Origin: Azoarcus sp. | Lineage (GTDB): Bacteria; Pseudomonadota; Gammaproteobacteria; Burkholderiales; Rhodocyclaceae | Direction of reading: 5' to 3' | DNA length: 36,176 nt | Assembly: GCA_031285965.1 (NCBI GenBank) | Contig: JAITVD010000024.1 | Span: 1-36,176 of the forward strand | In this document: piece by piece, positions 1 to 7,481 of the stretch | How positions within the stretch are numbered: the stretch's first letter is position 1 | How the letters are laid out: each line of letters starts with the position of its first letter | Made by a program: the position numbers and the translations under genes | The notes under the pieces: generated by a model | Told to the model about the DNA's origin: nothing | The model's input: the letters and a program-made list of their open reading frames with translations, nothing else | Database searches by the model: none

Positions 1-1826
1 TAGACGAAACGCGTGCCTACGCGCAGGCGGTTGGAATCCGCGCTGTTGAAGCGCACCGGGTCGCCTGTGGAGAGAGTGACGGAATCGCCGTCCAGCCGCG
101 TCCAGAAGTATTTGCCGTAGAGGTCGAGGGATGCCTTTTCGCTGATGTTCCAGAGATACCCGGCTCCCAGGTGCAGGCCGTAGTAAGCCGTGGAGGAATC
201 GTACTCCGCGTCGCGGCCCAGATTGTCCCGCAAATCGGAACTGCCGTACTCGTTATGCACCTTGCCCGCGCGTCCTGACGCTTCCGCATAGAAACGCCCC
301 GGCCCGGTGTTGGCGAAATCCATACGGCCAAGGATGCCGCCGCCGAGATGGTACACGTCCCCGTCGCCGTTCACGGAAGCCGCATTACTGAAACTGTTGT
401 GCGTGTCGTAATTGCCGTGGCCGTACTCGAAGAACGCGCCGAGGGTCAGGCGGCCGGGGGTGGTATCCACGCCCCAGGCGAGGCCGGTCAGGAAGGTCAG
501 GCTGGACATATCCACATTTGAACCCGTGTCGTAACGTGACCAGCCGCCGGAAATCGCGGCGAACGTCCCGAAGCCGGAGCCGCCCGTCGCCTTTACGGCC
601 TGATGGATGCCCTGTCTGGCAACGAGGTCGCCGCCCTGATTGACGAGAATGAGATCCGCCAGAAAGCCTTCGGAAAGCGCCTTGGCCTGTTCATTGACAC
701 CGGCACTGGTCACGGTGGCGGTGAGCATATTGTTGGCGGCTGCTATATCGAACTCATATTTCAGGGTGACGCCCTGCATCCCCTGGCCGTTGGCCGTGGA
801 GTTCTCCGGCGTTCCGGTCAGCGTCCCCGCGCTCGCGTCAATGAGCGTGACTTGGTTGCCCACGGCAAGGGGGGATGATGCGCCGTCAATGCCCACGTTG
901 ACCGTGGAGGCGGTGATGTCCGCATCGCCGCCGCTGCCTATGGTGAGCATGGTGCCTCCCGCCGCCAGAGTGGTGGGCAGGTAGAAGTTCAGCGTCTGGA
1001 AGTTTTTCACGCCATATACGCTGATGGGAGAGTGCAGATTCAGGGTGTTGCCGGAGAAAGTGTCGCCTATGCCGTCAATGTCGCCCCCGTAGAGAATGGA
1101 GTTTGACGGGTCAAATGTCGGGCTGCCGCTGATGGTGACAGTGTTGTTTGTGGCCGTGACCGTGCCGCTGTTGTTAAGGGCAAACCCGCCGTAAACATTG
1201 CCGTTCACCGTGCCGCCGCTGATGGTGACAGTGTTGTTTGTGGCTGTGGCCGTGGCGCTGCCGTTGGTGCTTTCGGCACGCCCGCCGTAAACAGTGCCGC
1301 TCACCGTGCCGCTGTTGATGGTGACGCTGTTGCCGCTGGCTGTGCCCGTGGCCGAGGCGTTGCCCTGGCCATAGGCATGTCCGCCGTAAACATTGCTGCC
1401 CACCGTGCCGCCATTTATGGTTACGCGGTTGCCGCTGACCGTGACCGGAGCATCCTGCTCGGAGGCATATCCGCCCTTAACTTCCAAATCCACACTGCCG
1501 CCACTGTTGACGGTCACTGAGTTTTCCGTGGCCGAACCGCTGTCTAGGTCATTCCCGCCGGTAGCGTTATTCACCGTGCCGCCGCCGTCGATGATGAGCG
1601 TGTTGCCGTTCGCGTCCCGAAAATTGTCAGTGAAGTTGTTGGGGCCTTGGCCGTAGCTGGGGGAGTCGGGGTCGTCGTAGGGGCTGTTGCCGTGAACGCT
1701 CGCGCCCACATTTTTGTCGATGGTGATGGTTTGCCCGGCCAGCGCCGACTGCGGGAATAGGGCGGGCAGAGCCGCAAGGCCGAGGGCAAGGCTGAATACA
1801 GCGAAGCTGGACAGGGGCTTGTTCAT
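1..1826 (-). CDS. Autotransporter with repeat passenger and C-terminal beta-barrel (partial, runs off window)
   Basis: Reading from the ATG at 1826, the frame stays open for 608 codons to the window edge, so the C-terminus is missing. Residues 1-30 are a classical signal peptide (Lys-3, hydrophobic core, cut after ALA). Residues of about 110-240 are Gly/Thr/Asn-rich repeats with the motifs VYGG and NxVTI, as in beta-helical passengers. From about residue 415 the sequence becomes an alternating Tyr/Gly/aromatic pattern (GTFAAISGGWSRY, FFEYGHGNYD, YAEASGRAG, LGAGYLWNISEKASLDLYGK), typical of the autotransporter outer-membrane barrel. A strong ribosome site, AAAGGAGA, lies 5 nt before the ATG. 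The protein would be surface-displayed; its ligand is unknown. The frame is also open upstream, through a tetranucleotide repeat, to 2225 (see the leader ORF). The family call is firm and the specific function is unknown. Confidence 0.88.
   Translation of the reverse strand, partial: MNKPLSSFAVFSLALGLAALPALFPQSALAGQTITIDKNVGASVHGNSPYDDPDSPSYGQGPNNFTDNFRDANGNTLIIDGGGTVNNATGGNDLDSGSATENSVTVNSGGSVDLEVKGGYASEQDAPVTVSGNRVTINGGTVGSNVYGGHAYGQGNASATGTASGNSVTINSGTVSGTVYGGRAESTNGSATATATNNTVTISGGTVNGNVYGGFALNNSGTVTATNNTVTISGSPTFDPSNSILYGGDIDGIGDTFSGNTLNLHSPISVYGVKNFQTLNFYLPTTLAAGGTMLTIGSGGDADITASTVNVGIDGASSPLAVGNQVTLIDASAGTLTGTPENSTANGQGMQGVTLKYEFDIAAANNMLTATVTSAGVNEQAKALSEGFLADLILVNQGGDLVARQGIHQAVKATGGSGFGTFAAISGGWSRYDTGSNVDMSSLTFLTGLAWGVDTTPGRLTLGAFFEYGHGNYDTHNSFSNAASVNGDGDVYHLGGGILGRMDFANTGPGRFYAEASGRAGKVHNEYGSSDLRDNLGRDAEYDSSTAYYGLHLGAGYLWNISEKASLDLYGKYFWTRLDGDSVTLSTGDPVRFNSADSNRLRVGTRFV
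1131..1428 (-). repeat. Passenger-domain tandem repeats (30-33 aa units)
   Basis: The plus-strand motif gatggtgacagtgttg recurs at 1131 and 1221, with diverged forms near 1317 and 1416. The spacings are 90, 96 and 99 nt, all multiples of three. In protein terms each unit carries TVxGxVYGG, a variable Ala/Ser/Thr segment, then NxVTIxxG. The two copies at 1131 and 1221 are nearly identical at DNA level, so recombination between units could change passenger length without breaking the frame. Confidence 0.7.
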
Positions 1827-1883
1827 GATGTCTCCTTTATGAATGCCGTCAGGGGGATAGGGTTCAGCGTGACAATGTTCACG

Positions 1884-1920
1884 AAACAAAAAAGCCCCGT
1901 TCCATACAAGGAACGAGGCT
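1884..1920 (-). terminator. Intrinsic terminator / attenuator inside the autotransporter leader
   Basis: On the minus strand AGCCTCGTTCC and GGAACGGGGCT form an 11-bp stem (one G-U pair) around a 6-nt loop, followed at once by TTTTTGTTT. It points toward the autotransporter and ends only about 58 nt before its start codon. It therefore either ends an upstream transcript or works as an attenuator. No other minus-strand gene lies between it and the presumed promoter apart from the leader ORF. Confidence 0.75.
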
Positions 1921-2012
1921 GAAAATCCGGGCGGAAAGATGTTTTTGAAAGTGCGGGAAACGCGAAAAGCCGTGCGGGGCTTAGGCGCGGGCGCGGATGA
2001 GAGACGGTGTGT

Positions 2013-2060
2013 TAGGTAGGTAGGTAGGTAGGTAGGTAGGTAGGTAGGTAGGTAGGTAGG
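2013..2060. repeat. Tetranucleotide repeat (TAGG)12
   Basis: There are twelve perfect, uninterrupted TAGG units, 48 bp, reading CCTA on the minus strand. Perfect tetranucleotide tracts of this length are the hallmark of slipped-strand contingency loci in host-associated proteobacteria. This one lies in the presumed transcribed leader of a surface protein. Because 48 is a multiple of three, the leader ORF is presently in frame with the downstream gene. Confidence 0.93.
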
Positions 2061-2210
2061 CGCAAAAATCGGGCCGAAATTTTCAATTCCGGTCAGCGTT
2101 TTGTCGCCTGATACCCTATTGCCGTCCAAGATACCCATATCCTCTGCCAAACATGCTATACAGCGCGGCGGACACATAAGCGCCCTGCGCGGTTCACAAG
2201 AATCTTGGTT

Positions 2211-2241
2211 ATTATAGAGGATAAATTATGAAAAAGACCAA
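2211..2241 (-). promoter_or_regulatory. Candidate promoter of the autotransporter leader
   Basis: A perfect TATAAT lies at 2216-2211 on the minus strand, with TTGGTC at 2241-2236 as a weak -35 and a long 19-nt spacer. Transcription would start near 2204, upstream of both leader start codons and of the repeat, so repeat-number changes would act after initiation. The -10 match is strong; the -35 is doubtful. Confidence 0.45.
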
Positions 2242-2293
2242 GAGGAAGCTTGTAGACGCTTTTGTGGACGCATTGGATACTATGTTGAAATAA
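2228..2293 (+). CDS. Possible 21-residue basic amphipathic small protein
   Basis: ATG at 2228 to TAA at 2291-2293 encodes a 21-residue peptide. It starts MKKTKRKL and ends LDTMLK, with a Lys/Arg-rich head and hydrophobic residues spaced 3-4 apart, as in an amphipathic helix. GAGG lies about 8 nt upstream. It is divergent from the autotransporter leader and overlaps its candidate promoter region. I do not recognise it. An ORF this short can arise by chance; the ribosome site and composition are the only support. Confidence 0.3.
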   Translation: MKKTKRKLVDAFVDALDTMLK

Positions 2294-2670
2294 TTGCACA
2301 TAAGTTTTTCACGCTCTTTCCTGTCTGACTCGTCCCCTATCTATGCTGTTTGGACTGCCTTGGTAGTTGGGGAGCCTTTCAGCGTATGCCCCGGCATGAT
2401 TTTTTTGTCTATTTGACAAAATGTCGTACTGATAATTTTTTATTTGAAAAATAAATTTCAAAACAGTATAGGCAGTATTTCGATTAAAAACATGAAATCA
2501 ACAAAGGTTTTCAGTAATTGGCTGTAAACAGGTCCGCCAGGAAAAGTAAAACAGCCAAACAGTAAATCAGATTTATTTTATTATTTTAGTTGTTCATACA
2601 AATGTTTTTTATTGTGCGTCTGTGATTTGAGTGATTATTCATAATACTCAATAATTCGCGTAAGGTGTTT
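2294..2670. other. AT-rich intergenic stretch with an inverted repeat at 2627-2651
   Basis: No convincing gene is visible on either strand. TTGAGT (2627-2632) and ACTCAA (2646-2651) extend inward through ATTAT/ATAAT to an 11-bp stem with one bulged G. On the minus strand this sits just after the stop of the broken YD-repeat gene, where it could be a weak terminator, although it lacks a T run. GACAAAATGTC near 2416 is a further small inverted repeat. The base composition differs sharply from the GC-rich flanks. Confidence 0.45.
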
Positions 2671-3447
2671 TCAGAGAGTGCTGTATTTTGCCATTTGTGA
2701 GGGATCTGCCCGTTCTATCCAGTTGCCCCTGTCGTCATATTTGTAGGTGACAACGCCTGTTTCCGTAACCTCTCCTTCCTTATTTTTAATGGTGATGAGC
2801 GAAACGTCTCCCTGTTCATTGTATTCGTAAAACGTATGGTCTTTGCTCAAAGAGTTCAGATAAAATTTTATCGTCGCCTGCGGAGTGGTTTTCAATCCTG
2901 CCGCCTTCTGTGTACATAAATTTTTCCACAATTCGGTTGTCGGCGTTATAAACCATTCTTGTTACAATGTCGAAATCATCGGCATTGTTCCTTAAAGTCC
3001 TGCTTTCAACGCAATTCCCCTTTTCATCGTATTGATAGGTTGTACGGAATACAGGGGAGCGAGATATGCTGCCCGCTGTTATTTTTGCTGTTCCTTCTTT
3101 TTCCAGAAGTCCGTGATTGTTGTATTCGTAAACGAATTTTGTTATACCCATATCATCCTGCCTGCCGCTGCGATAACTGAGGTAGGATATTAAGCGAGCG
3201 TTGCTATCATATATATATAATTATCCTCTATAAACAGCGGATTTGAGAGGTATTTCATTTCTGCTCTCGTTCTTTTGCCCGTTTCATCAAACCACGTTTT
3301 GATATAATCGCTACCGTTAGTCATATACACAGATTTTACTTTTCCTTTGAGATTTTCTTTTTCGAGCATTGTTTGCGTTTTATTTTGTTGAGCCAAGCAG
3401 ACGGTTGTTGCCGCAAGGAGAGTTAATGTGAGGATTGCTGTTTTCAC
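2671..3447 (-). pseudogene. Secreted YD-repeat-like protein broken by two frameshifts
   Basis: Three consecutive minus-strand frames join into one protein of about 258 residues. The first part starts with GTG at 3447 and has a signal peptide ending CLAQ, then LKGKVKSVY and a FDETGKR motif. It stops at 3190 after a (TA) dinucleotide tract (3209-3219). Removing one TA restores NYIYDSNARLISYL and continues into the second frame (VYEYNNHG, YQYDEKGN, VYNADNR). A further single-base shift near 2889 leads to the third frame (YEYNEQGD, YKYDDRGNW), which ends at 2671. The YxYDxxGN motifs are those of YD/RHS-type repeat proteins, common in bacterial secreted or toxin-related proteins of uncertain role. 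AT-rich composition suggests transfer. Sequencing error is the alternative explanation. Confidence 0.65.
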
Positions 3448-3495
3448 TATTTAATTTCCCTGCCGAGATATTTCCATCATTGGCCGGAAACCGTC

Positions 3496-3714
3496 CTAAT
3501 CGGGAAAAAGCCCGTCTGGCGCTTCCGCTTCCCCATCTTGCGGCGAGCAAGGTATCCGGTACTCCCCGCTTGCCCACGCGCCGAGGTCAATCTGTTTGCA
3601 ACGCGCCGAGCAGAAGGGGCGGAAAGGGTTTTCTCCGCTCCATTCGGCTTGCTTGCCGCATCGGGGGCAGCGCACGAGGCGCTTTGGCGGCTCGTCCGCG
3701 CCAGAGGCGTTCAC
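3496..3714 (-). CDS. yacG: DNA gyrase inhibitor YacG (zinc-binding)
   Basis: A protein of about 72 residues with CPRCGK near the N-terminus and CSARCK about 20 residues later, the CxxC...CxxxC zinc site of Yac[21 protein letters not shown] and GEYRI are typical of the family, which binds the GyrB subunit and inhibits gyrase. The GTG at 3714 overlaps the zapD stop by 4 nt (GTGA), arguing for coupled translation. A TTG at 3723 is an alternative start adding three residues. Gene order zapD-yacG is common in beta- and gammaproteobacteria, usually next to coaE, as here. Confidence 0.9.
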   Translation of the reverse strand: MNASGADEPPKRLVRCPRCGKQAEWSGENPFRPFCSARCKQIDLGAWASGEYRIPCSPQDGEAEAPDGLFPD

Positions 3715-4466
3715 AGGCCGCAAAACGTCAGTTCAAAGGGCAGGTCGCGTTCGAGCGGGCGGGGTCGAAGCTGTGTTTCGGGCAGCATGAAGCGGATGTT
3801 GAGCGCGTATTTGTTCGCGCTGATTTCGGGTACGGCGACTTCGCTGCGGGCGATGCGGATGCGGATCATGTGCGCTGCGCTGCCCGTCATGGGCATTTGG
3901 AACTGACCGCTTCGCGCCACTTGCGATTCCACCCGCCCGCTTGAGCGCAACAGCCGCAGCACGATGGCAAGCCCGTCTTCGATGGGCTTCATCGGCTTCG
4001 CCCAAGCGTCGAGGTCGCGGTGGCGGCTTTCGGCATCGCGGTTGAGCCAGTAGTGATAGGAAGGCAGGTCGAATTCGCAAGCGCCGCCCGGAATGGAAGC
4101 GCGGTTGCGGATGCTCGTCAGCCATTCGTTTTCGCGCAAATGCTGGCCGAAGCGGCCTGTCATGGCCAGCAACCCGGATGACGCCTGTTCGATTTCCTTC
4201 AGCGCGTCGCGGAGCGCCTCCTCGGAAATGTCGGGATTGTCGCGGAACGACAGCAATATCTGGCGCTGCCGTTCAAGCTCCTGGACGAGGTCAATCTTCA
4301 GGTCGGCGCGTCCGGCCACTTCGACAGTTTCAAACAGGGCGAGAATGGCAATGTGATGGTGCAGCGGCTCGTCGCTGCTGCGGAAATGGGCGCTTCTCTG
4401 GAGCAAATCCTCCAGACGCAACAAAGTGCGGATGCGCTCGCTGAAAGGGTATTCGTAGGTAATCAC
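3711..4466 (-). CDS. zapD: Cell division protein ZapD
   Basis: A 251-residue protein close to the usual ZapD length. It opens with [20 protein letters not shown], and [19 protein letters not shown] and [10 protein letters not shown] follow, all family hallmarks. ZapD crosslinks FtsZ filaments at the division ring in the cytoplasm. The start is GTG at 4466. It lies about 100 nt downstream of coaE and overlaps yacG at its end, so the three probably form one unit. No odd features were seen. Confidence 0.93.
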   Translation of the reverse strand: MITYEYPFSERIRTLLRLEDLLQRSAHFRSSDEPLHHHIAILALFETVEVAGRADLKIDLVQELERQRQILLSFRDNPDISEEALRDALKEIEQASSGLLAMTGRFGQHLRENEWLTSIRNRASIPGGACEFDLPSYHYWLNRDAESRHRDLDAWAKPMKPIEDGLAIVLRLLRSSGRVESQVARSGQFQMPMTGSAAHMIRIRIARSEVAVPEISANKYALNIRFMLPETQLRPRPLERDLPFELTFCGL

Positions 4467-4570
4467 GCACGTTCCGAAGAAGAGTTCTTATTGATATTGG
4501 CGATGATAATGCAAACCGAAGGCAAACGGCTTAACGAAAGAATGATAACACGCTATTCGCAAAGCCGATT

Positions 4571-5203
4571 TCATGTTTGCCCGCCAAAGGGCATGGCGGC
4601 GGCAAGGGCGAGATAGCGGTCGTGGAGCGCGTCGGCCTGCGCGTGGAGCGCGTTTAGCGTGCCGCTGTTGTCGATGACATCATCGGCAATGGCGAGCCTC
4701 GCCTCGCGGCTGGCTTGGGCGGCAAGGATGGCTTCGATTTCCTGCCGCGAATGCCCGTCGCGTCCGGCGGCTCTCATGATTTGCGTCTCGCGTGGGCAGT
4801 CGACGACGCAGATACGGTCGCAGCGCGCGCGCCAGCGTCCCGTTTCGGCGAGCAAGGGAACGTCGATGACGACGTAGGGGCTGCGGGCCGCCTTGATGCG
4901 CCGCAGCCCCTCGGCTTCAATCAGCGGATGCAGGATGCCTTCAAGCCGCGCCCGTGCCAGCGGGTCGGCAAAAACCAGCCCGCGCATGTATGCGCGATCC
5001 AGTCCGCCATCCTTGCCGATGACCGTTTCGCCGAAAGCCTTGCGCAGGGAAGGAATCGCCAGTCCGTTGGGCGCGGCCAGTTCGCGGGCGATGGCATCGG
5101 TGTCGATAATTTCGATGCCGAGCCGGGCGAAATGCGCCGAGACCGTGCTTTTGCCGCTGCCCAGCCCGCCGGTCAGCCCGATTTTCAGAACGGCATCGCT
5201 CAT
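4571..5203 (-). CDS. coaE: Dephospho-CoA kinase
   Basis: A protein of about 210 residues that phosphorylates the ribose 3'-OH of dephospho-CoA, the last step of CoA synthesis. The P-loop GLTGGLGSGKST lies at the N-terminus, followed by IDTDAIAREL, the characteristic substrate-contact motif, and VIDVPLLAETG in the core. ATG at 5203 is chosen because it overlaps the preceding stop as ATGA; a GTG at 5212 is possible. The neighbour coaX performs the first committed step of the same pathway, so two CoA-synthesis genes sit in one run. Confidence 0.95.
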   Translation of the reverse strand: MSDAVLKIGLTGGLGSGKSTVSAHFARLGIEIIDTDAIARELAAPNGLAIPSLRKAFGETVIGKDGGLDRAYMRGLVFADPLARARLEGILHPLIEAEGLRRIKAARSPYVVIDVPLLAETGRWRARCDRICVVDCPRETQIMRAAGRDGHSRQEIEAILAAQASREARLAIADDVIDNSGTLNALHAQADALHDRYLALAAAMPFGGQT

Positions 5204-5865
5204 GCGGAGCACGGCTTGTGGCGCTTGGCAAAGGGCTGGCCTTTTAGCACGGTTTCGGCTTTTTCCTTGCTGACGGCGGCCTCTACGCGGCGCTCGGCGG
5301 CGTTGAGCGGTTCGATGCTGGCATCGACACCCTTGGCTTTTACCGAAGCGAGATGGCGTTCGGTATCCCTTTTGTTTCTGGACGGTTCGCTGAGGACGAT
5401 CAGGAATTTGCTGTCTTCGGTTTCCTCGATTTTGATGCTGCTTCTTTCCACGCCCAGCACGATCATGTTGTCCGCCAGAATTTCAGCCGCTTCATGGGTC
5501 AGCATGGTCGGGAGGCGCACAACCCGCCATGCCGCCGCGACCTGAACGTCCTTGGCGGTGGCTCGGATGCCTGCGGCGGAGAAGAGCGAGATGAGCTTGC
5601 TGTTCTGGGCGGCGGTCAGGCCGCTCCAGGCAAGGCAAGCGGCTTGCGCCGCGCCATTTTCCGGCGGGCGGGCGGCAACGGAGGGAGCCGGAGTCGCGTC
5701 CGGCGGAGGCGTTGGGCCGAGCACCTTGATGTGTTCCGGGTGCAATTCGACGGCAATCCTGCCTGTTCCTTCCGACGAGCCGAGATCGAGCCAGTTACGG
5801 GCGGCGGCGAAAAGCAGGACATTGAGCAGCGCAAAAAGGATGAACAGAAAACGTATCGTGGTCAT
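5200..5865 (-). CDS. Single-pass membrane protein, SPOR-like C-terminal region
   Basis: A 221-residue protein. Residues 4-22 (IRFLFILFALLNVLLFAAA) form one membrane anchor without a clear cleavage site. A Pro/Ala-rich stretch follows (about 50-70), then a region resembling a SPOR peptidoglycan-binding domain (AACLAWSGLTAAQNSKLISL, VRLPTMLTHEAAEILADNM, KFLIVLSEPSRNKRDTERHL). Such proteins are often found downstream of coaX in betaproteobacteria and are annotated as SPOR or hypothetical. It starts 6 nt after coaX and overlaps coaE by 4 nt. A role in cell-envelope or septal binding is inference only. Confidence 0.65.
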   Translation of the reverse strand: MTTIRFLFILFALLNVLLFAAARNWLDLGSSEGTGRIAVELHPEHIKVLGPTPPPDATPAPSVAARPPENGAAQAACLAWSGLTAAQNSKLISLFSAAGIRATAKDVQVAAAWRVVRLPTMLTHEAAEILADNMIVLGVERSSIKIEETEDSKFLIVLSEPSRNKRDTERHLASVKAKGVDASIEPLNAAERRVEAAVSKEKAETVLKGQPFAKRHKPCSA

Positions 5866-5871
5866 GGCATG

Positions 5872-6585
5872 TCAGGCCGCCCGCGCAATCTGGTGCAGGC
5901 CGTCGAGAACGAGGTTGTCTATCCTCTGGAAAGGAATGTCAAGCAGAGGTTCGATTTCATCCGCCGCGCCGCCGCTGAGCAGGCAAACGGCGTTGGGGGC
6001 GGCGATTTGGCGGAAAACGCGCCCGATGGCGCCCGCTTGCGCGTTGAGGCAGCCTGAGACGATGGCATCCGCCGTGTCGCGTGGATGGCTGCGGTAGCGC
6101 CCGCCTGTCAGCGGCAATTGCGCGGTTCCGTGGTTGAGCGCCTGACGCATCAGTTCCACGCCCGGCAGGATATGCCCCCCCGTGAAGCGTCCGTCGGCGC
6201 TCAGGAGGTCCAGCGTGGTCGCGGTTCCCGCCATGACGACCAGAACGTCTTGGTTGCGGTGGTAGCCACGCGCCCCGATCAGGGCTGCCCAGCGATCCGC
6301 GCCAAGCCGCGCGGGATGCGCGTACATGTTATGGATGCCGCAACGTTGCGCCCCCGCGCTGACCCATTCCACGGCAAGGCCGCGTCGGGCGAGCATGGCC
6401 GACAGAGCGTCGCCCTTGGCAGCGCCCGCCACGTTGCAGCCCAATACCCGCGTGATGCTTGGCGTTTCGGCACAGACGGCCAGTTCGTTGGGCGCGTCAT
6501 GCGTGCAAGCGCCCGAAACGTGGACGTTCTCGTCCACCAAGCGCCATTTGATGCGGCTATTGCCCGCGTCGATGAGCAGCATCAT
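5872..6585 (-). CDS. coaX: Type III pantothenate kinase
   Basis: A 237-residue protein of the ASKHA fold. LLIDAGNSRIKWRL is the phosphate-binding first motif. HPARLGADRWAALIGARG holds the family's GADR signature, and VVMAGTATTLDLL and GGHILPGVELM follow. It phosphorylates pantothenate in the first step of CoA synthesis and, unlike CoaA, is typically insensitive to CoA feedback. Tandem ATGs lie at 6585 and 6582; the first overlaps the birA stop by 4 nt. The birA-coaX order is conserved in many betaproteobacteria. Confidence 0.94.
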   Translation of the reverse strand: MMLLIDAGNSRIKWRLVDENVHVSGACTHDAPNELAVCAETPSITRVLGCNVAGAAKGDALSAMLARRGLAVEWVSAGAQRCGIHNMYAHPARLGADRWAALIGARGYHRNQDVLVVMAGTATTLDLLSADGRFTGGHILPGVELMRQALNHGTAQLPLTGGRYRSHPRDTADAIVSGCLNAQAGAIGRVFRQIAAPNAVCLLSGGAADEIEPLLDIPFQRIDNLVLDGLHQIARAA

Positions 6586-7397
6586 GGCGCGGGCCGCATG
6601 GAAACATCGCCCGCGTAGACGCGGCGCGTAGCGCCATCGTTGCCGCGCACGAGCAGCGCGCCTTCTTCATCCACGCCGAGGCACAGCCCAACGAGGTCTT
6701 GCCCTTCGCTGCTGACCCGAATCGGTAGGTTGGCAAAGGCGTTGCGTTGCTGCCAAGCGTTGCGCAGCAGCGCGAAACCGGCGCTGGCATAAGTGGTGAG
6801 CGTCGGGTGAAGTTCGGACAGGATGGCGGCGAGGATTTGCTCGCGGGCGGGCAGGTGAGGCATTTCGCGGGCGAGGTCGGTCACGCTGCCCGCAGGGTCG
6901 GGAATCACGGCATCTGCGGGCAGGCGCAGGTTCAGTCCGATGCCGATGACCGTTGCGAGCGAGCCGCGTTCCGGCAGCACTTCCACTAGCACGCCGGCCA
7001 GTTTCGCGCCGCGCGCGAGCACATCGTTGGGCCATTTGAGCGTCACCTCGGGCAACCCGAGCTTTTCGAGCGCCCGCGCCAAGGCCAGCCCCACCGCCAG
7101 AGACAGCCCGCCGGGGGCGGGCGCGTCCGGGGCAAAGCGCCACAGCACCGAAAACGTCAGGCTCGCCCCCGGCCAGGACAGCCATTGCCGCCCGCGCCGC
7201 CCGCGTCCGGCGCTTTGCCGCGTGGCGACGAGAACATGCGCCCTCCCGTCGTTTTCAGGGGGAGCGTCTAGCAAAGCGGAATTGGTCGAGGCGCATTCTT
7301 CCAGCCAGCGGACGCTGAAAGCCGGGGCGAGCGTTCCAAGCGCCCGGTCGAGCGCGGGCAAATCGGGGGCGGGAAGGGGAGAGGAAAGTGTACTCAT
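6582..7397 (-). CDS. birA: Biotin--[acetyl-CoA-carboxylase] ligase, no DNA-binding domain
   Basis: A 271-residue biotin protein ligase. STNSALL, TRQSAGRGRRGRQWLSWPGA (biotin/ATP loop, GRGRRG) and LKWPNDVLARGAKLAGVLVE are the catalytic core motifs, followed by GIGLNL and a C-terminal SH3-like part. The N-terminus is only about 30 residues of Pro/Ala-rich sequence and lacks the winged-helix domain of bifunctional BirA, so it is a monofunctional (class I) ligase. It charges carboxylase subunits such as AccB with biotin. A repressor other than BirA must therefore control the bio operon at 20.7-28.3 kb, or none does. Confidence 0.93.
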   Translation of the reverse strand: MSTLSSPLPAPDLPALDRALGTLAPAFSVRWLEECASTNSALLDAPPENDGRAHVLVATRQSAGRGRRGRQWLSWPGASLTFSVLWRFAPDAPAPGGLSLAVGLALARALEKLGLPEVTLKWPNDVLARGAKLAGVLVEVLPERGSLATVIGIGLNLRLPADAVIPDPAGSVTDLAREMPHLPAREQILAAILSELHPTLTTYASAGFALLRNAWQQRNAFANLPIRVSSEGQDLVGLCLGVDEEGALLVRGNDGATRRVYAGDVSMRPAP

Positions 7398-7481
7398 GAG
7401 CGTCCAGCGTGCAGACCCGCGATTATCACATTTGCCGGAGCCAAATGGCGCGAAGAAGCTCTTCGGCCTTTGTTGGCCGCG

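Larger units (their letters stand above)
1827..2177 (-). other. Leader ORF in frame with the autotransporter, containing (CCTA)12
   Basis: Upstream of the autotransporter ATG the same frame is open back to a TAA at 2228-2226. It has candidate starts at 2177 (AGGG about 6 nt upstream) and 2138 (AGAGG just upstream). With the present 12 repeat units, translation from either start runs through the repeat (as Pro-Thr-Tyr-Leu, four times) into the autotransporter. That would place 104 or 117 residues ahead of the signal peptide. One unit more leads to TAA at 1983-1981; one unit fewer creates TAA at 2014-2012. Both stops precede the terminator at 1920-1884. Whether the leader is translated is inference; the frames are read directly. 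Confidence 0.6.

Noticed and set aside
2013-2060. CRISPR or other spacer-repeat array
   Set aside because: It is a pure tetranucleotide tract without spacers or cas genes; no CRISPR array was seen anywhere in the window.
4715-5545. A 276-codon plus-strand frame over coaE and the SPOR-like gene
   Set aside because: It is antisense to conserved genes, with no recognisable motif.
7464-7479. CGGCC-N6-GGCCG hairpin after the esterase gene as a terminator
   Set aside because: It overlaps the esterase coding region near its stop and has no T run on either strand.
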